Source: Melampsora larici-populina 98AG31
Lineage: Eukaryota; Basidiomycota; Pucciniomycetes; Pucciniales; Melampsoraceae
Assembly (NCBI RefSeq): GCF_000204055.1
Contig: NW_006768808.1
Span: forward strand, 393,848-457,847
Direction of reading: 5' to 3'
Length of the DNA: 64,000 bases
Part shown: in pieces, positions 23,044-35,821 of the stretch
How positions within the stretch are numbered: the stretch's first letter is position 1
How the letters are laid out: every line of letters starts with the position of its first letter
The notes under the pieces: model-generated
Database searches by the model: none
The model's input: only the letters and a program-made list of their open reading frames with translations
What the model was told of the DNA's origin: nothing
Translations under genes and position numbers: made by a program

Positions 23044-25590
23044 ATACTTCAGTTTTCACTACATTATTATCCGAAAAACTTCCAATATGCTATTCGGCTT
23101 TTATATCCCTCATCAGCCTGAATTACCTTTACATTTCTCAAATCTCTATCTATCATGCTGTACCTTGACTTATGATCTCTTTCCTTTTCTTTTCTTTTGT
23201 GCCCGCAGAATCTCTAAAATGTATGTGATGAAATTTGTATTAATCTGTATTTGTTAACTAGAGTGTATAGAAAACTATCTATTCTTCATTTTTTTTTCTT
23301 TTAAGGTCTCTTTTTATACATCTTTGTTTAGCTTTTTTTCCATCATACTCTGATCTTCTTATACGGAAAAATCAGTTTAGGAGATGCTTCAAATTTCTTA
23401 ACATGTTTCTTCAAATATAGTATTCTTTTATTCTACTGTTTTGTTCATGATTCAGTAGAACCGACTAATTTGGTGATACGCGCGCGTGACGTCCATGAAC
23501 ACTTGAGTGCTCGAAACTTTCGTATATTTTGCGTTTTCTAATATCTGCCATGATTCTTGACCTCAAAATCACTGACCGATTCTGAAAACTAAAAATGCTC
23601 CACTATGGGGTGGCCTAAAAAAGGTATTACAAGATACAGGAAGAGGAGGGCGGGACAGATAATATATACATACTTTGAGGAGATGACAATCAAAAGGTGT
23701 GAAGAGAACCAGAGTTCAGAATCATACCCAGTTTATAAGATGATCATTTGAGGGGAATATGCGTCCTCTGAAATAGAAGGTAAGGAGATGGTTCTCGAAT
23801 AAGGTGAACAGCACAATCAGAAGCTACGGTAGCGCGTGTCGCGAAAACTAACACATCGTACGTCACGGTGACGTCACGACGGCTGCCTGTCCTATTCTCG
23901 GAGTCCTAGTGGCCAAGTATCTCACTTCAACATTGAGAAATAAAAAAAGACACATTCTTGCAAGGTGATAAAATATATCACGGATTTTAATCCTACATTC
24001 ATCGGAAGAGCAAAGTAAACTTGGACACCGGATACGATTCTGTCCAGGTAAGCTACATAATCTATCCTATCATGAATAATACTTCAAAAGTGAATTGCAG
24101 TCATGAGAAGGACTTGAAATGCTTAGCCATTAGATTCTCTCAGCAGTAAAACAAATCCAAATCAAGAAGTTCATTTTCATCTCGAAGACATCACCTGAGG
24201 TTTTCTATGTCCATCCTAGTGAAATGTAAGAATACAAAGTACCCTGGTTGGATGTATTGATGACTGCACAGATGTTTGTGCAGTGCATTCATTGGCTTTT
24301 TTCAAAGGACACTTGATGAAAATGATTTTGTTACCAAAACAGATAACTTGATCATGACTAGAATTGTAGAGTATGATTTCAAGCTAATTCTTTTGATCAG
24401 AAAGCCAGCTTCTGATGATATTTATGCTTCTGACCTGTCACAGTCATGTTCCTTGACTGTTGATTTCTTCTTTCTATTGATTTGGCCTTTAAGCAATGTA
24501 GAGCTCCTCCTTTCCCCTTACATTCATCTTCCATATTCCTAGCACTGTGTACTTTTTCACTCATCTAATTGCTCTGTCTGGTATACATTGGTCCTTGTGT
24601 GCTTTGATCCTGCACAAGATCAGATTTCTAATGATTTTGATTCAGTGATGTACCTTGCTCCACAAGCATTTGGGATTTGGACCCACAGTTTTGCCACCAT
24701 GAATTTTGTTTGATATGCAAAATCTCACCAGAACTTCTTACAGTATGATTTCTTTTGAGTCCATCTGGTTCAACTTGTGACTTTGACCATTGATGGTTAT
24801 CATATTTCATCCTCCTACCACAAAAATGCCTCAACTGTTGGTATCTTACAAGTACCCTTCCAGCTAGATTAACAATTTTTCACAAGGCATTGATCCCAAG
24901 GCTCCTATTGCTGGTGCTAGTACTCCATCTACAGCTGCTTAGACCAAGCAGATGCAAGCAGATGTGCAGATCTGTAGTCAGTGTTGCATTGTGACATACT
25001 GGTCCTTGACTGCATACTACTGTCTGTTCCACTGGCCAAGTACCACTAGCATTAGAATTATGTCCTACCAGTGTCATTAGTTATTTCTTGCCCAAAGAAG
25101 TTATTTTTGATTATCCAAATTAAACATAGTCAGTCATGCAGTTTACTTACCCACAAAAGTCTCCTCCAGTGGGCTCCCTGCAGAGCTCTTAGATCTTATC
25201 ACTGAATCACAAGGCTCAAGGGTCATTGAATCAACATATTTTAAGACACATTGCAGCTGTATGGGCTGGCATTGGGATGGGAAGCTGAAAGGATTTGTCT
25301 GCATGCCTTCTTGTTAGTCAATCATAGAATGTCCTACTGAATAAGTTTTGCTTGAAAGGGAATATGGGCACAGTGTGTATGAACATGCTGTATTAAGGGG
25401 GTCATAAGAAGATATATATATAGTAAACAATCTAGTTCTGCTTCTGAGGATGACTTGTGATTATGATTTGTTCATTTTTGTTTCTTAACATCTGAATTTT
25501 GCGTGCGCATAAATTCTGTTGAAGCGGTTAAAAGGGTGAGGTGAGCAATCCGGATGTGGAAAGGAATTTTGGAAATAAAGGGTGAAGTGA
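23044..25590. other. gene-free, partly repeat-derived
   Basis: 23.0-23.9 kb looks like ordinary intergenic sequence with T-rich tracts. 24.2-25.4 kb has the lower complexity and broken short frames typical of old transposon DNA in this window, but no family could be named. Confidence 0.35.
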
Positions 25591-26645
25591 CTAACTTCTG
25601 CGTTGAGATGACATATGCCGCATCATCATTATCAAAGCTGAATTCAAGAGCAGATAAACACCTCGGTTTGTCAAAGACATATGACACGCGCGGGGGGGGC
25701 AGTAGCAGGGATACTAGCGTACCTGGAGGCCAAATTAGCAAGAAAGCTCGCAACGCGTATGATAAGACAGTCATACCATTACTCTGTGTATTCCGGGCCA
25801 TCCTGTAAACATCAAATCAGTATAGCATCACCTGACTTGAAAGATCAAAAAACAAACTTGGATGCCAAGAACATTAAACCCCATTCGCTTCCTGCTCCAA
25901 TAGGGTAAAGTAGATAGAAAGCCGAATATCGAAGCCAAAGGAGTGGTCGGATTGGATAATTTAGTAAGGAACTAGCATAAGTCCCATAACGAATGATCTC
26001 TGAAAGGCTCCATGCAAAGACCATTGATGAATAGATTGGAGACTCTGCAGTCTATTATAAAAGGGTAAGTATGCGTAGACGTGGCCTGAATGACATGAAG
26101 ACTTACTTGAGGAAAGAGTGGGATGATGGCCCAGACTATTACTAGCCGACTTGCAACTTGCATTACTGTCGTGAGTAAACCGGAGCGCACTAGGCCTAAG
26201 GCGACATGAAGGATTTCGAGGAGGGCGGTAGATTGGACGAGTGTAAGAGATGTGTTGATAGATTGATGGGCATGACTGGCGCATGTCCTGAGGATCAAAA
26301 GTAGAAGAAATCAATGAAGAAGCTGGTCGAATCGAGATCATGAATGACTGACAGCAGCTCGGATAGCGAAGTAGGCCTGTGATGTGGAATGAAGCCAATG
26401 AGCTTCGGGTTGAAGGTTTCAACTTAACAGGGCCATCATATCGTCAATTATTTAACTGACCGACTAGTGATGATGGAATCGATGAGCAGACGATCCAAAA
26501 TGAGCAACCAAGCTGTCGCGCTCACGAGATTGTATCCAATCAAATATTTTTTCACCCCATCGATCGAAGTCTTGTTTTTTTCTGGTGTACTGACGGCTGT
26601 AAATGTAGACCTAGTTTGGTTGGTGGCATTCCTAGTGCTGGTCAT
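25591..26645 (-). CDS. PHS1: very-long-chain (3R)-3-hydroxyacyl-CoA dehydratase
   Basis: Third step of the ER fatty-acid elongation cycle: removes water from 3-hydroxyacyl-CoA to give trans-2-enoyl-CoA, feeding sphingolipid synthesis. Five exons, 26461-26645, 26107-26287, 25858-26042, 25723-25802, 25591-25637, all phases continuous, give 225 residues (typical for the family). Landmarks: YLIGYNLVSATAWL (first helix), STALLEILHVALGLVRS, MQVASRLVIVWAI, FAWSLSEIIRY, and LLYPIGAGSE with the catalytic pair Tyr ~168 and Glu ~175 in the Y-P-x-G-x-x-x-E spacing. The C-terminus SSQRRS resembles the basic ER-facing tail. The acceptor of exon 3 is TGCAGAG, using the second AG. The gene looks complete and is probably essential. 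It is divergent from the small gene at 26846. Confidence 0.92.
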
Positions 26646-26845
26646 GGCGACTAACGACTGAGGTAGGCGGATGTTCAAAAAGGAAATGGAGATGAAAAGG
26701 TTTTGCGGACTGGAGAGGGAAAGAAGCGGAACAGAGCGATACCTGTAGGGAAAGAAGCGCAGCTAAATTTATACAACTACAACAATTGACCAACCGACCA
26801 ACAATTTCAAAACTGGTACTAAGTCTCTCATCCTTCACCTTCCAT
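26646..26845. promoter_or_regulatory. 200-base divergent intergenic region
   Basis: Separates the PHS1 start from the rightward start at 26846 and would act as a shared promoter region if the latter is real. No clear TATA box was seen. Confidence 0.4.
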
Positions 26846-27191
26846 ATGAACAACTTCCCAACCACCGACCCTTCAACTCAACATTCATCAGATGAACTCC
26901 TCAAGCTCTGTCTCGATCAAGGATGTACGCAAGACATGCTTTTTTGCACTTGACTTGCGTTAACCCCTGAACTGTACTCGACGGAGCGCCGTTGTCCGAT
27001 TGCTATACGCGATCGGATCGGATCGAATCCTGTTATGATCTGGATCAACAACTTCATTGGCACTCGGTCAGTTGAACTTACAGGACTTGTTTACGTTGAA
27101 GATAGGGAAGTTGATCTCGATCCATTGAGGATTTCGGAGATTCGATCTTGTCCGCCGTTCTGATCCCCGCCTCTCGCAGGGGCCTCAATAG
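26846..27191 (+). CDS. tentative 56-residue protein with three Cys at C-x9-C-x9-C spacing
   Basis: Proposed exons 26846-26924, 26987-27066 and 27180-27191 keep phase and use GTACGC/GAG and GTCAGT/GCAG sites. The product starts MNNFPTTDPSTQHSSDELLK and carries Cys at residues 22, 32 and 42 with nine residues between each, reminiscent of, but not the same as, twin CX9C proteins of the mitochondrial intermembrane space. The model is weak: in exon 2 another frame is open through 27163, and the last exon adds only three residues. The gene could be truncated by the repeat DNA to its right. Exon 1 is the best supported part. Confidence 0.3.
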
Positions 27192-30100
27192 AAGTTTGGC
27201 CTCCGTCTCTTAGACATCTGTGATGTACTCGAGTGGCCGACCTTGTTTTGTTTCCTTCTGATCAGCTGACTGGGGCCAATCAGAAGCGTCTGCTCGTAGG
27301 GTCGCTGGAAGCTTCTTTCAATCTCAGACGGGTATTGATCAGGACCCAAAACCCTTAAACTCACTCATATCTCAAGTGTTTGAGGAGCCGAGGGTAATTT
27401 TGGGTCCCTCAGATCGACGGCATCCTAAAACGCTTTTTAGAAACATCGCACAATTTTTGCTTCTGCATTTCGATTTTTTTTCCATTAAACTCAGTTCGAG
27501 TTCTCCTAAGCTCAAATCTGATGAAAATAAGGTTGGTCTTGAGTTGAAATCTTACCTTCAAAACGGGTCTGTAGCAATAAAGCCTACTCGATCAAGGTCA
27601 TTGAGTCAACCGTTAAGCTGGTGAAGAATTACTCTTTACGGGGAATGGACTCCTATCCAACATCACGCACGTAGCAGGGAAGCGCTTACGAGATCAAAAG
27701 TTATTTAGCGTGTCTGTGAAAAGTGGAAAGCCAGGCTTTCTGTTTTTACGGAGCACATGAAGTAGTTGTGCAGTGGGGAGCACTTTGATGAGAAAAGCTA
27801 TGGAACAGGTGGGATTAGATAAACCTGGTCACCTAATCTGCATAACATAGGGCATATGTATTTAAATATCAAGTTCAAATAGCATCAAGAAAGGGGGGTC
27901 AGAATAGTCAATGGTTTCCCCCGTGCAGATGTTAACAGAAAGAGAATATGGAAGCGTTTGGATATAGGACTAGTGCAACCAGCTTTAGGTAGGCTGGGCG
28001 CAGATAGCATATCACAAACATTGCTCATGGTCACCAAGTGATCTCGAGTCCCAATGTCATTTGATCTACATGTGGAGATTCATTTCATCAGTCATCATAC
28101 ACCCTATCACCCTTTCCAACAGTGGAGTGCTGGTCATGTATGGTAGACAGATATCAATCAAGAGAGTTACAAGACTGCTCAAGTAAGATAATCATCAAGT
28201 TAAGATTGCCTTTCTTACATTGAAATTTTTGAGTGTGGCTTTCTTTGAATTTCCTTGAATGCCTTCCCAGCATCATGAACCTCTCCTAGAAAGGACTGAG
28301 AGAAGCCCAAAGCCCTCAAGTAAACCGACTACAACCCTTTCAACAATGATGATTTGTATGTTGGCAACCCGATTGCTTCTACAGAAATCAAAACCAACTG
28401 GACTGAGCATCAAAAATCTGAGGACGAAGCAGCTCATGATCAGCTTCGCCGAAGCAACGTGGCCGCGATCTTGCAAGGCCTAATACCCATATTCCCTGAA
28501 CCACTCGTCAGACAACCTTTGAAGGAGCCATTGCGGGGCAATGGGCATCATCGTGCCAAGCCTACATCATCTTGATTACACTGATGTTGATAACAGCATG
28601 TAAAAACTTGTCAGAAGCAACGTTTTGCTGCGCCACGATTTTATAAAAATCAAACTTTATTGGGTCGGCCGTAGATAGGACACTGCTGCTACTTGGCACT
28701 CGTGGGGCAAGGACTCGCTGCGTGCATGTTTTTGCCCTGTATTTGCAGAATCTCAGTATGTGCTTGCCCTCAAGGTGTCATAATGATAGATGACTATTGT
28801 GAGTGCTGGTAAGTAATCGATGAGAAAGATGAAACACTTATTTTGTACAAAATTCAAGCAGGGCTTCGATTTGATCGAGACTTTCAGCGTAACTGAGTGT
28901 ACTCCTATACTTCCATCTTTTTGTTTGAGCAGGCTTCTTCTACAGGTACATATACAGCAACTATTCTTTAGGGTAATCTTGCTCTAATTGCTACTGCCAG
29001 TCAAATAAACAAAATATTTGATGCGTAAAGTTTTGATGTTTATCTTCTGAGAACCTTTCGATCAATCTCTATATGGCACCATTTTCTTTGGAGCAGGAAA
29101 TACAGTATTTGGGGCTTTGGGGGTGTGATGGAGTTGGGATTTGTTCAGGTTTTGTGAGCTCGAAGGGGAGTATATACTGTAAAAGGACTGCTTTCGGCCA
29201 TGATTTTAAAGTCTCATTGAGTTATCAAGTTTTTCATTCTCATATTCTTGCATGTATTAGTATTTTGGCAGGTTCAACATAACTATATGCAAAGAAATAC
29301 CACATCCTAAGGTCATCCAACAGTCCTTTGTCGAACATACTACTTTCAATATAAAGGCGTGGTGCTAACTTAGTCGGCATCAGCAAGCTTGAGACGCGTG
29401 GTATTTATTTCAAGTAAGGGAAATGCTATCAAATTTAACTTAAAGCAAGGTCAGATAAAGTCGGTCAAACGCCAGGAAGAGACCAAATCTGATTAAATAG
29501 ACAGGACTCAGAGATGGTTTGGAAGACACGAATGTTGGATATGATATGGAAGTAAAATGTTAATAACATATATCAGGCTCATGTGCGGCAGTGAGTCCCA
29601 CTGGACCTAGAGAGGTTGGAGTACATTGAGCCATGTCCACTGGGTTCACAATCACTGCTCAAGTTTTCCGGTAAAGTTGAATCCACTGCCAGACTGAGGT
29701 CAGTGACAGGTTGATTCCAAGATCTGTCACAATCTCTCAAAAGGCCATGCCTCAAAGCACCATGCATACAACCATGAGCTTCACTTTGGGGCTGTGGATG
29801 ATAGGCATCTGCACGGATTTAGCAAAGAATGACCAAAGGAATGAGCGAGAGGAATTTCAATGATGGAGAGTGATTGGAAAACTTTCCTGAAAGAGGTCTG
29901 GCAACTGAAGAAACAACAGATAGGGAATTATATAACACAAATTGGGCAGCAGATTGATACCAGTGTGAGGAAAAAAGACGAAAAGAAATGGGGATGGCGG
30001 AAACAGATGATATGCACTTCTACCAGCCAGTTCCATGCATGTGGCTCTTTGATTGAACCTGAATGGCAAAACTGGGCTTCCATCAAAGCAGCATATTAGT

Positions 30101-31457
30101 AGATGTTGAAATCATTAGAGAGGCTGTTGTAGGTCACTCATGAGCTGTCACGGGAATAAATTTTGAAACCTGAAATGAGGATGGATAAGATATAAAAAGA
30201 CATACTACAAGGAGTCCAGTCTGAGAAGAGGCAAAGCCCAGCAGTAGCAAAATTTAGTAACCCAGCTTCATATACAGTCCTAGAGTTGTACACCTCTTTT
30301 TGTATCCTAATAATTTCATTCATATCATTTGTTCCTCCAGTTTATTATCAACAAAAAGTCTTTTCCACAATAGTTCTTTACAAAGCTACTAGAACATTGG
30401 GGGTGTCACACCTCCTCAATAAGTATTGGGTCTCAAAAATTGTACACTCAATAATAGCTTTGCTTGTGTTGTGCCAATCCACTGTATATTCCCAATAAAC
30501 ATGGTGGATCTTCTAAAAAAAGACAAAATTCAAACATGCCAGTTGTAATTATCTTTCTTGTCATCACAACTCAAAGACTTGACAATTTTGCTCTTTATCA
30601 GTGTTGCACATGTGTCACCCCAATAATCAAGTTGCATAATTCTACTATTTTGTATCAACCTCACAAAACATTTTAGCTGATTGAATTCTGATAATGCTTG
30701 ATAGCAGGGACCCTTCATCACCCCCCGGCATCAGCATGCTTGCCCCAGATATAAAAACCACACAGTCTTCCGCAGTGAGGATCTGAATTGGCAGAACACA
30801 ATAGACAATTTTTTGTACAATATCTAATCCAGAGCACTTGACAGTAAACTTTGAACCCACAGTCACCAAAGTGTGGGGCAATCTGGGTTGGAATTGGTTT
30901 TGCTAACAGGAAACCCTTGTGCTATATATTTCAGCAGTGTGAATGGAATTGGTTTCACTGACAGGAAACCCTTGTGACATATGTTTCTGCAATGGGAATG
31001 GCAACAACATTCCTTTGCATGGTAGCCATGAATCTTTCCTTTAGTTGTTTAATACTTGGCAATAATCAAAGAAATTGTGAGCCACCATCCCACCCAAAGA
31101 GGTTCAGATTCCATCATTTATATATGTGTTAGCCACCCCTAAGGGTTGGGGTTCTTTTCAAGCAGTCAAGTTTTCTCTCATGCAGTTTTGCCAAAATTTC
31201 AGATCTCAGGATTGCAGTGTGACTTTGACCTATTCAATCAATTTCAAATATAACTAAAGGGACCCAAGCCAGCCAATACTATTCCCAAGCTTTAAACCTT
31301 TTGCATGTGATACTTTTGGCAATACAATATTGTGAAACCACAAAAGCTGTAGGTCTAATTGTCATATCTTGAAATATTGGACATGTATATAGCGGACTTG
31401 GATCTGCTTTCAGCTTAACTAAGCCCTCTCTGCACAGCCGTGGTCACACACTTACAA
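27192..31457. other. gene-poor, repeat-rich
   Basis: No gene is supported over 4.2 kb. Short frames at 27376, 28259, 28354, 29860 and elsewhere overlap each other and lack family signatures. A 55-bp tandem duplication lies at about 30890-31000 (next entry). Confidence 0.35.
30890..31000. repeat. 55-bp tandem duplication, two copies
   Basis: GGAATTGGTTT followed by ACAGGAAACCCTTGTG and ATAT-TTTC recurs with a 55-base offset (GAATT at 30891 and 30946). The copies differ at several positions. Confidence 0.7.
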
Positions 31458-32539
31458 AGGGGCTTATGACTAATTATGATTCCTGGTGTGAGCACCACAA
31501 GGATTAAGTGCCCTTGAGTAGTTTTTTGATTTTCTGCTTCCCTCACTGACAAACATCAACTTACCCCGCAGGGAAAGTTGTTCATAATTATTTTCTACAT
31601 ATGTATCTCTTGTTATCAAGAGGGAAACACCACTCTCATGCTGTTCTTGAGGCAAGTTTTCAAGCCTTATGTCCCACATGTAAAGGGGTGTACAGCGTGT
31701 ATTCTCACCATGCCCAATTTTTGAATTCAAAAAAGTAACAATACAGGTGTGTTGTAAGAAACTTCATACCACTTGTTTGGTGGTCATATTCAGTGTGCCC
31801 ATCATGTCTAGGCTGAACCATTTAGAAAAAGCACAGGCAGCAGCAATTTCTCAACTTCAATGTGGACATTGCCCTCTACAAAAATTTCTACATAGAATAG
31901 GAGCAGAAGAATCAAATAAATGTGACACATGTTCAGCAGTAGAAACACTGGCTCATCTCCTGGTTTAATGTAGAAAGTACAACAAACAACGGCAAGAATT
32001 TAGAAATCAATTGAAGAAAGAAAAAATCATGTAGTCAACATAAACTCAGCATCAACACTTTTAGACACACCACAGGTGTACCCTTACCTAGCACAGTTCA
32101 TTCAGGCAACTGGAAGATTCACACATTTGAAAACATATACTTCAAAAATTAAACAACACATCATTATGATCTTATGCTATATGTCCTTGACTATCTTTCT
32201 TTTTCTCAGGATTCTTTATGTTTCTTATTTCATGTTTCAATATACTTTTTGGGAGCACACTTTTCCACACTGAATTTTTATGAAGGCTTGGTAGTCCAAC
32301 GTAAGAAAGAACACAAAGAGAGTTGTAGTGACACTACTTTAGATTTACCTAGTTAGTTAGTGCAATATGTGAAATCAAAAGCACTTAAAAGATCATGTCT
32401 AGGCTATGAGATCATGCAGTTGCCTGCGGAGTAAAACGATGTTTGTTTTCAGGGAAGCAAAAATCTGTGAAAAACTACTCAAGGTCACTTAAGCCTTGTA
32501 GTGCTCATGCCAAGAATCAACAATTAGTCATAAGCCCCT
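31458..32539. mobile_element. 1.08-kb element bounded by ~120-bp inverted repeats
   Basis: The left arm (about 31458-31580) and right arm (about 32424-32539) are imperfect reverse complements starting AGGGGCTTATGACTAATT. Shared blocks in order include GTG(A/C)TCACACC-type sequence, AAACTACTCAAGG(T/G)CACTTAA and GATGTTTGT...AGGGAAGC. No convincing target-site duplication flanks the arms. The interior carries the C-terminal part of a LINE. It may be a foldback element that captured LINE sequence, or two oppositely oriented copies of one repeat. Confidence 0.6.
31747..32340 (+). pseudogene. LINE (Tad1-like) C-terminal fragment
   Basis: The frame from about 31801 reads LEKAQAAAISQLQCGHCPLQ, then FLHRIGAEESNKCDTCSAVETLAHLLV, a stop where Cys follows, and CRKYNKQRQEF. 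This is the zinc-knuckle C-terminal region of fungal LINE reverse-transcriptase proteins: a G-x-x-x-L-x-x-F-L-H-x-I stretch with C-x2-C-x8-H-x4-C spacing. The polymerase itself is absent and stops interrupt the frame, as expected of a 5'-truncated copy. The 3' tail resembles 11398-11700. Confidence 0.65.
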
Positions 32540-33307
32540 CTGCGAGAACGCGGACGTTCTGGTCTGTCGCAGCAGTCGGGACTCGGAGCTCTTCGCGCCG
32601 CGACCATATCTCAACATTCTTTGATTTCTCTGAGGTGAGACGATGTTCTTACGTTTGCGTCGTGATCCTATCATCACACCTGGAGTATCAAAGACTTTGA
32701 ACGGACTTGTATTGTACATCTGAAAGACACAGCCCCAATTTCTCCGCCAGTTTACTCGGGTTTCGTGGGCAGGCTTGCGCAAGAGTTTTAAGATCGATTG
32801 TACGTATAAAGGCTATCGACGTGCCGATATGATAAGGGCTCAACAAGACAAGTTTGAGTACATACACATCAACTAGGTCGGAGAATTGAGGGAAGCATCA
32901 TATCCGTTTTTAGATCAGTCTAGCCAAGAGAATTAATTATGTAAACGTGCAAGAGTGGCAAGAGTGGCCCAAAGTGACCTTGCTTAAAATACCAACCTAT
33001 CAGACTTTACAGGATTTATACAGTTTCACAAATGACTTGATCATCATTCTTCGGCCGGAATTGGTAGAGGCGAGCAGCCAGCGGCAAGTGTTTCGCTGTT
33101 GTTACTTTGCGTGCCGCGCATCTGGGGATTTCCTCATTAGCTCATGTCGTACTAGCTGTTTAAAGTGACTTGTATCATCCTCTATCATCATCACTACTTC
33201 GTCCGCTACCTTCACTTTTCCCCAGCCCTCTCCGGGACATCATAAGAGCTTGTCTTACTTCCATTGGTCTTGATACACATCAACGAGTAAATCAAATTTT
33301 ATTGATC
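32540..33307. other. intergenic, upstream of the Ser-rich gene
   Basis: No gene recognised. 33.1-33.3 kb is rich in C/T and probably contains the promoter and leader of the next gene. Confidence 0.4.
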
Positions 33308-34311
33308 ATGATAGCACTGCCAGTCCGACGTGAATTCCTATCTCCTAACACCCGCCCCTATGGTATGCCCATCGTTCTTCTTGCGCAGCTTCAAAGCTTT
33401 ATTGATTCCCTGATTCATTTGGCTGTCACAAGAATATTTTCCTGTTCCAGGCTCTGTTTCCTCAGGTGTGGTCACCAGTCGTTCATCTACGAATAGAAGC
33501 ACAGATGAATTACGTCGCATTGCACGTAAGGCGCTCCAGGATCACAGGAACATGTTTGGCAATCCCTTAGAAACCCCAAGCGTTGAATCAATCCTCGAAG
33601 CCTATGAAAGGGATGGCAATGGTGATACAAAACTACTTATGGCCATCTTGCAAGCCAAAAGACAGGAGGACGAGGTAAGCAATTAGGCACCCATTCTTTT
33701 TCAAGTAGAGGTATTGAATTTTTGCACCATGGCTAACCTTTTAATCAATTTTGACGCACTCATCGGGTTTCGCTCAGCGAGTTGCCGCACACTATGATCT
33801 CCAAGCTGCGAACTTCAATCATGTCCGGCGACGCACGACAATGATCTCCAATAGATCAAGTTCAATTCAGCCATGTAAGGCTGCGCTCCAACGACAATCA
33901 TCGAGTTCCTCGACTTCGACCGCTAGTACTGCGCCATTGGCAAATAGTGCCAAACGAGATCGAGATTCTTCAGAAGAGCCACTGTCAAAGGGTCATAATC
34001 CGAAAACCAAGATTATCCGACTCAGTCCATTGAAACTAAGCCATACATCATCTTCGTCAGTCAAAACCTTTTCTGCACAATCTGGAAGCAGCTTCTCGGG
34101 CAAATCGTCAAAGCCGCGAGAAAATGCATCCACTTGCCGCCCATCTTCCGAGAGTCCACCCTTGGAATCTGTCCTAACACCCAGGTCGTCTCGCGAGGGG
34201 TCAACACCGGCAATTTTGACCGATGTATCTCCGAGAAGCTCTCCACTTTCTTTCTCACTTGCAAGATTACTCAATGATCCCATCACAGTCACTCCTCACT
34301 CCTCTCCATGA
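33308..34311 (+). CDS. Ser-rich protein of unknown function, 270 residues
   Basis: Three exons, 33308-33362, 33451-33674 and 33778-34311, join in phase. The N-terminal ~95 residues are ordered-looking and charged: STDELRRIARKALQDHRNMF, PSVESILEAYERDG, LLMAILQAKRQEDERVAAHY, predicted helical. The C-terminal ~170 residues are low-complexity Ser/Pro/Thr/Lys with short S-P motifs (PLKLSHTS, TPRSSREGS, SPRSSPLSF), the kind of segment heavily phosphorylated in fungal regulators. No signal peptide or membrane segment. No named family recognised; a nuclear or regulatory role is only a guess from composition. Start chosen because MIALPVRREFLSPNTRPYG joins in phase 1 across a GTATGC/CCAG intron. Confidence 0.7.
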
Positions 34312-35821
34312 GTGGGTCATCACTTTCTTGATTTGTATTCCATCTTTGTGAATTGTATCTTCATCCTTCTGTACTACCATATATATCCAAACCATCTCTT
34401 TCTCTTCGAAGAATCAGGCGACATATACAAAGAAACCAATGTTGAATTTTGTTTGTTCCGCGAGTCAAGTACTTGATATTGTCTTTACTAGGGTCAGCCA
34501 TAGAGTTTTGTTGTAAATTGTTCACCGCACTTTCATGAAGGGGAAACGCTTACCTACATGACAATGTTATGTTCCAAATGATCAGTCGTTTTCTGATGCC
34601 TCAAATTTCTAATCCCTCAGAACCTTTGTGCTCCGTAAGAAACAAAAGTTTTGAAGCTGTCCAATTTACGAGACGCACACATCATTGCACTGAAAAAGAT
34701 TCAAAAAACCTCTATGAGGAGATAGAATCCTATAAAACTTTGTGAGTTCCAATATAAGACACGATAGGAATGATACTTGACCAACAAGTGTTTCCGATTA
34801 GGAATCCAGTGATGGAAAAAGACAGATTGAAGTTGATTGGTTCCTGGATCCATGATTCGGGTGCGGGGATTGAACTTGAAGCATTGAACTTAGAATGAGA
34901 ACAGGTAATTTTTCAGATGGTTGATGGTCAGACTTGACGATTTGATGACTATGAAAAATATTTCTGTGTGTGATAACGAAGAGGAAAGCCAGAAGAACGA
35001 AAGATTTCAACTTTTACAAATATCAAACGGTCTCTGTGGCATCATTATATGTGCACTGCATAACAAGGAAAGAAAGGAGGGGCCATCCTTGGTTGACCAC
35101 CGAAAAAACTTGAAGAATTCCTAGGGTGGTCAAAATTCATCTGGATCCATGCAAAAAAGATTTAAACACCCTAGGAAGACTTGACCACACACAGCCATAC
35201 CAATTTGGAAATTGACGCAAAGACATCATCATATGTTAATCAAAAATTAGAAGGCTCATATGTAGATTATGCATCTTGTTGTCTGGCATACCGATGCTAA
35301 CAGGAAAAAAGCTCAAACGTGTCTTATAGCTACTGTCTTGCCAGTGAGCTGACAGGTGGAAGTTTTGAACTCTTGCGCAAATGGATCCCCGCATGGGACT
35401 TATGAACTGCGCTAAAATCACCTGGAAATTGAATGCCAATTTCGAAATGTCAAGGGGATCTCGATTTTTCTTTCTCAACTCAAAGTTGAATTATTACTCT
35501 TTACAAAAATCAGACTCGCATCTTTCTAGCCATCTAAGTACGATTAGAGACTGAGTTCACTCACTTGGATTTTCGTCTTTTGCTCAACGAGCTTTTCAGC
35601 TTGAGGAATATTTTGCATAGAGACATACTGTGGACCATAGGATCACCTACGTGAAATATTTGCAATGGGTCCTAATGTTGTCAAGGATCGAAGCTACCTC
35701 TAAAAATCACAAGAAACTTGAATAAAGACAGGATAAATAAAGGACTTGGAGTACAGTTGGAAATCGGGTGGTATCGTGTCAGGCAGGCAAATTATATACA
35801 TTCTAGAGCTATGCGAGGAAG
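34312..35821. other. intergenic between converging genes
   Basis: Lies beyond the 3' ends of the Ser-rich gene and the GH47 gene. A partial palindrome (CCTAGG...GTGGTCAA and its reverse complement) lies at about 35122-35188. No further gene recognised. Confidence 0.4.

Noticed and set aside
25472..25590. longer C-terminus of PHS1 by reading through the last intron
   Set aside because: Read-through gives non-conserved sequence, while the GTACGC/TTCAG splice gives the basic QRR tail expected of the family.
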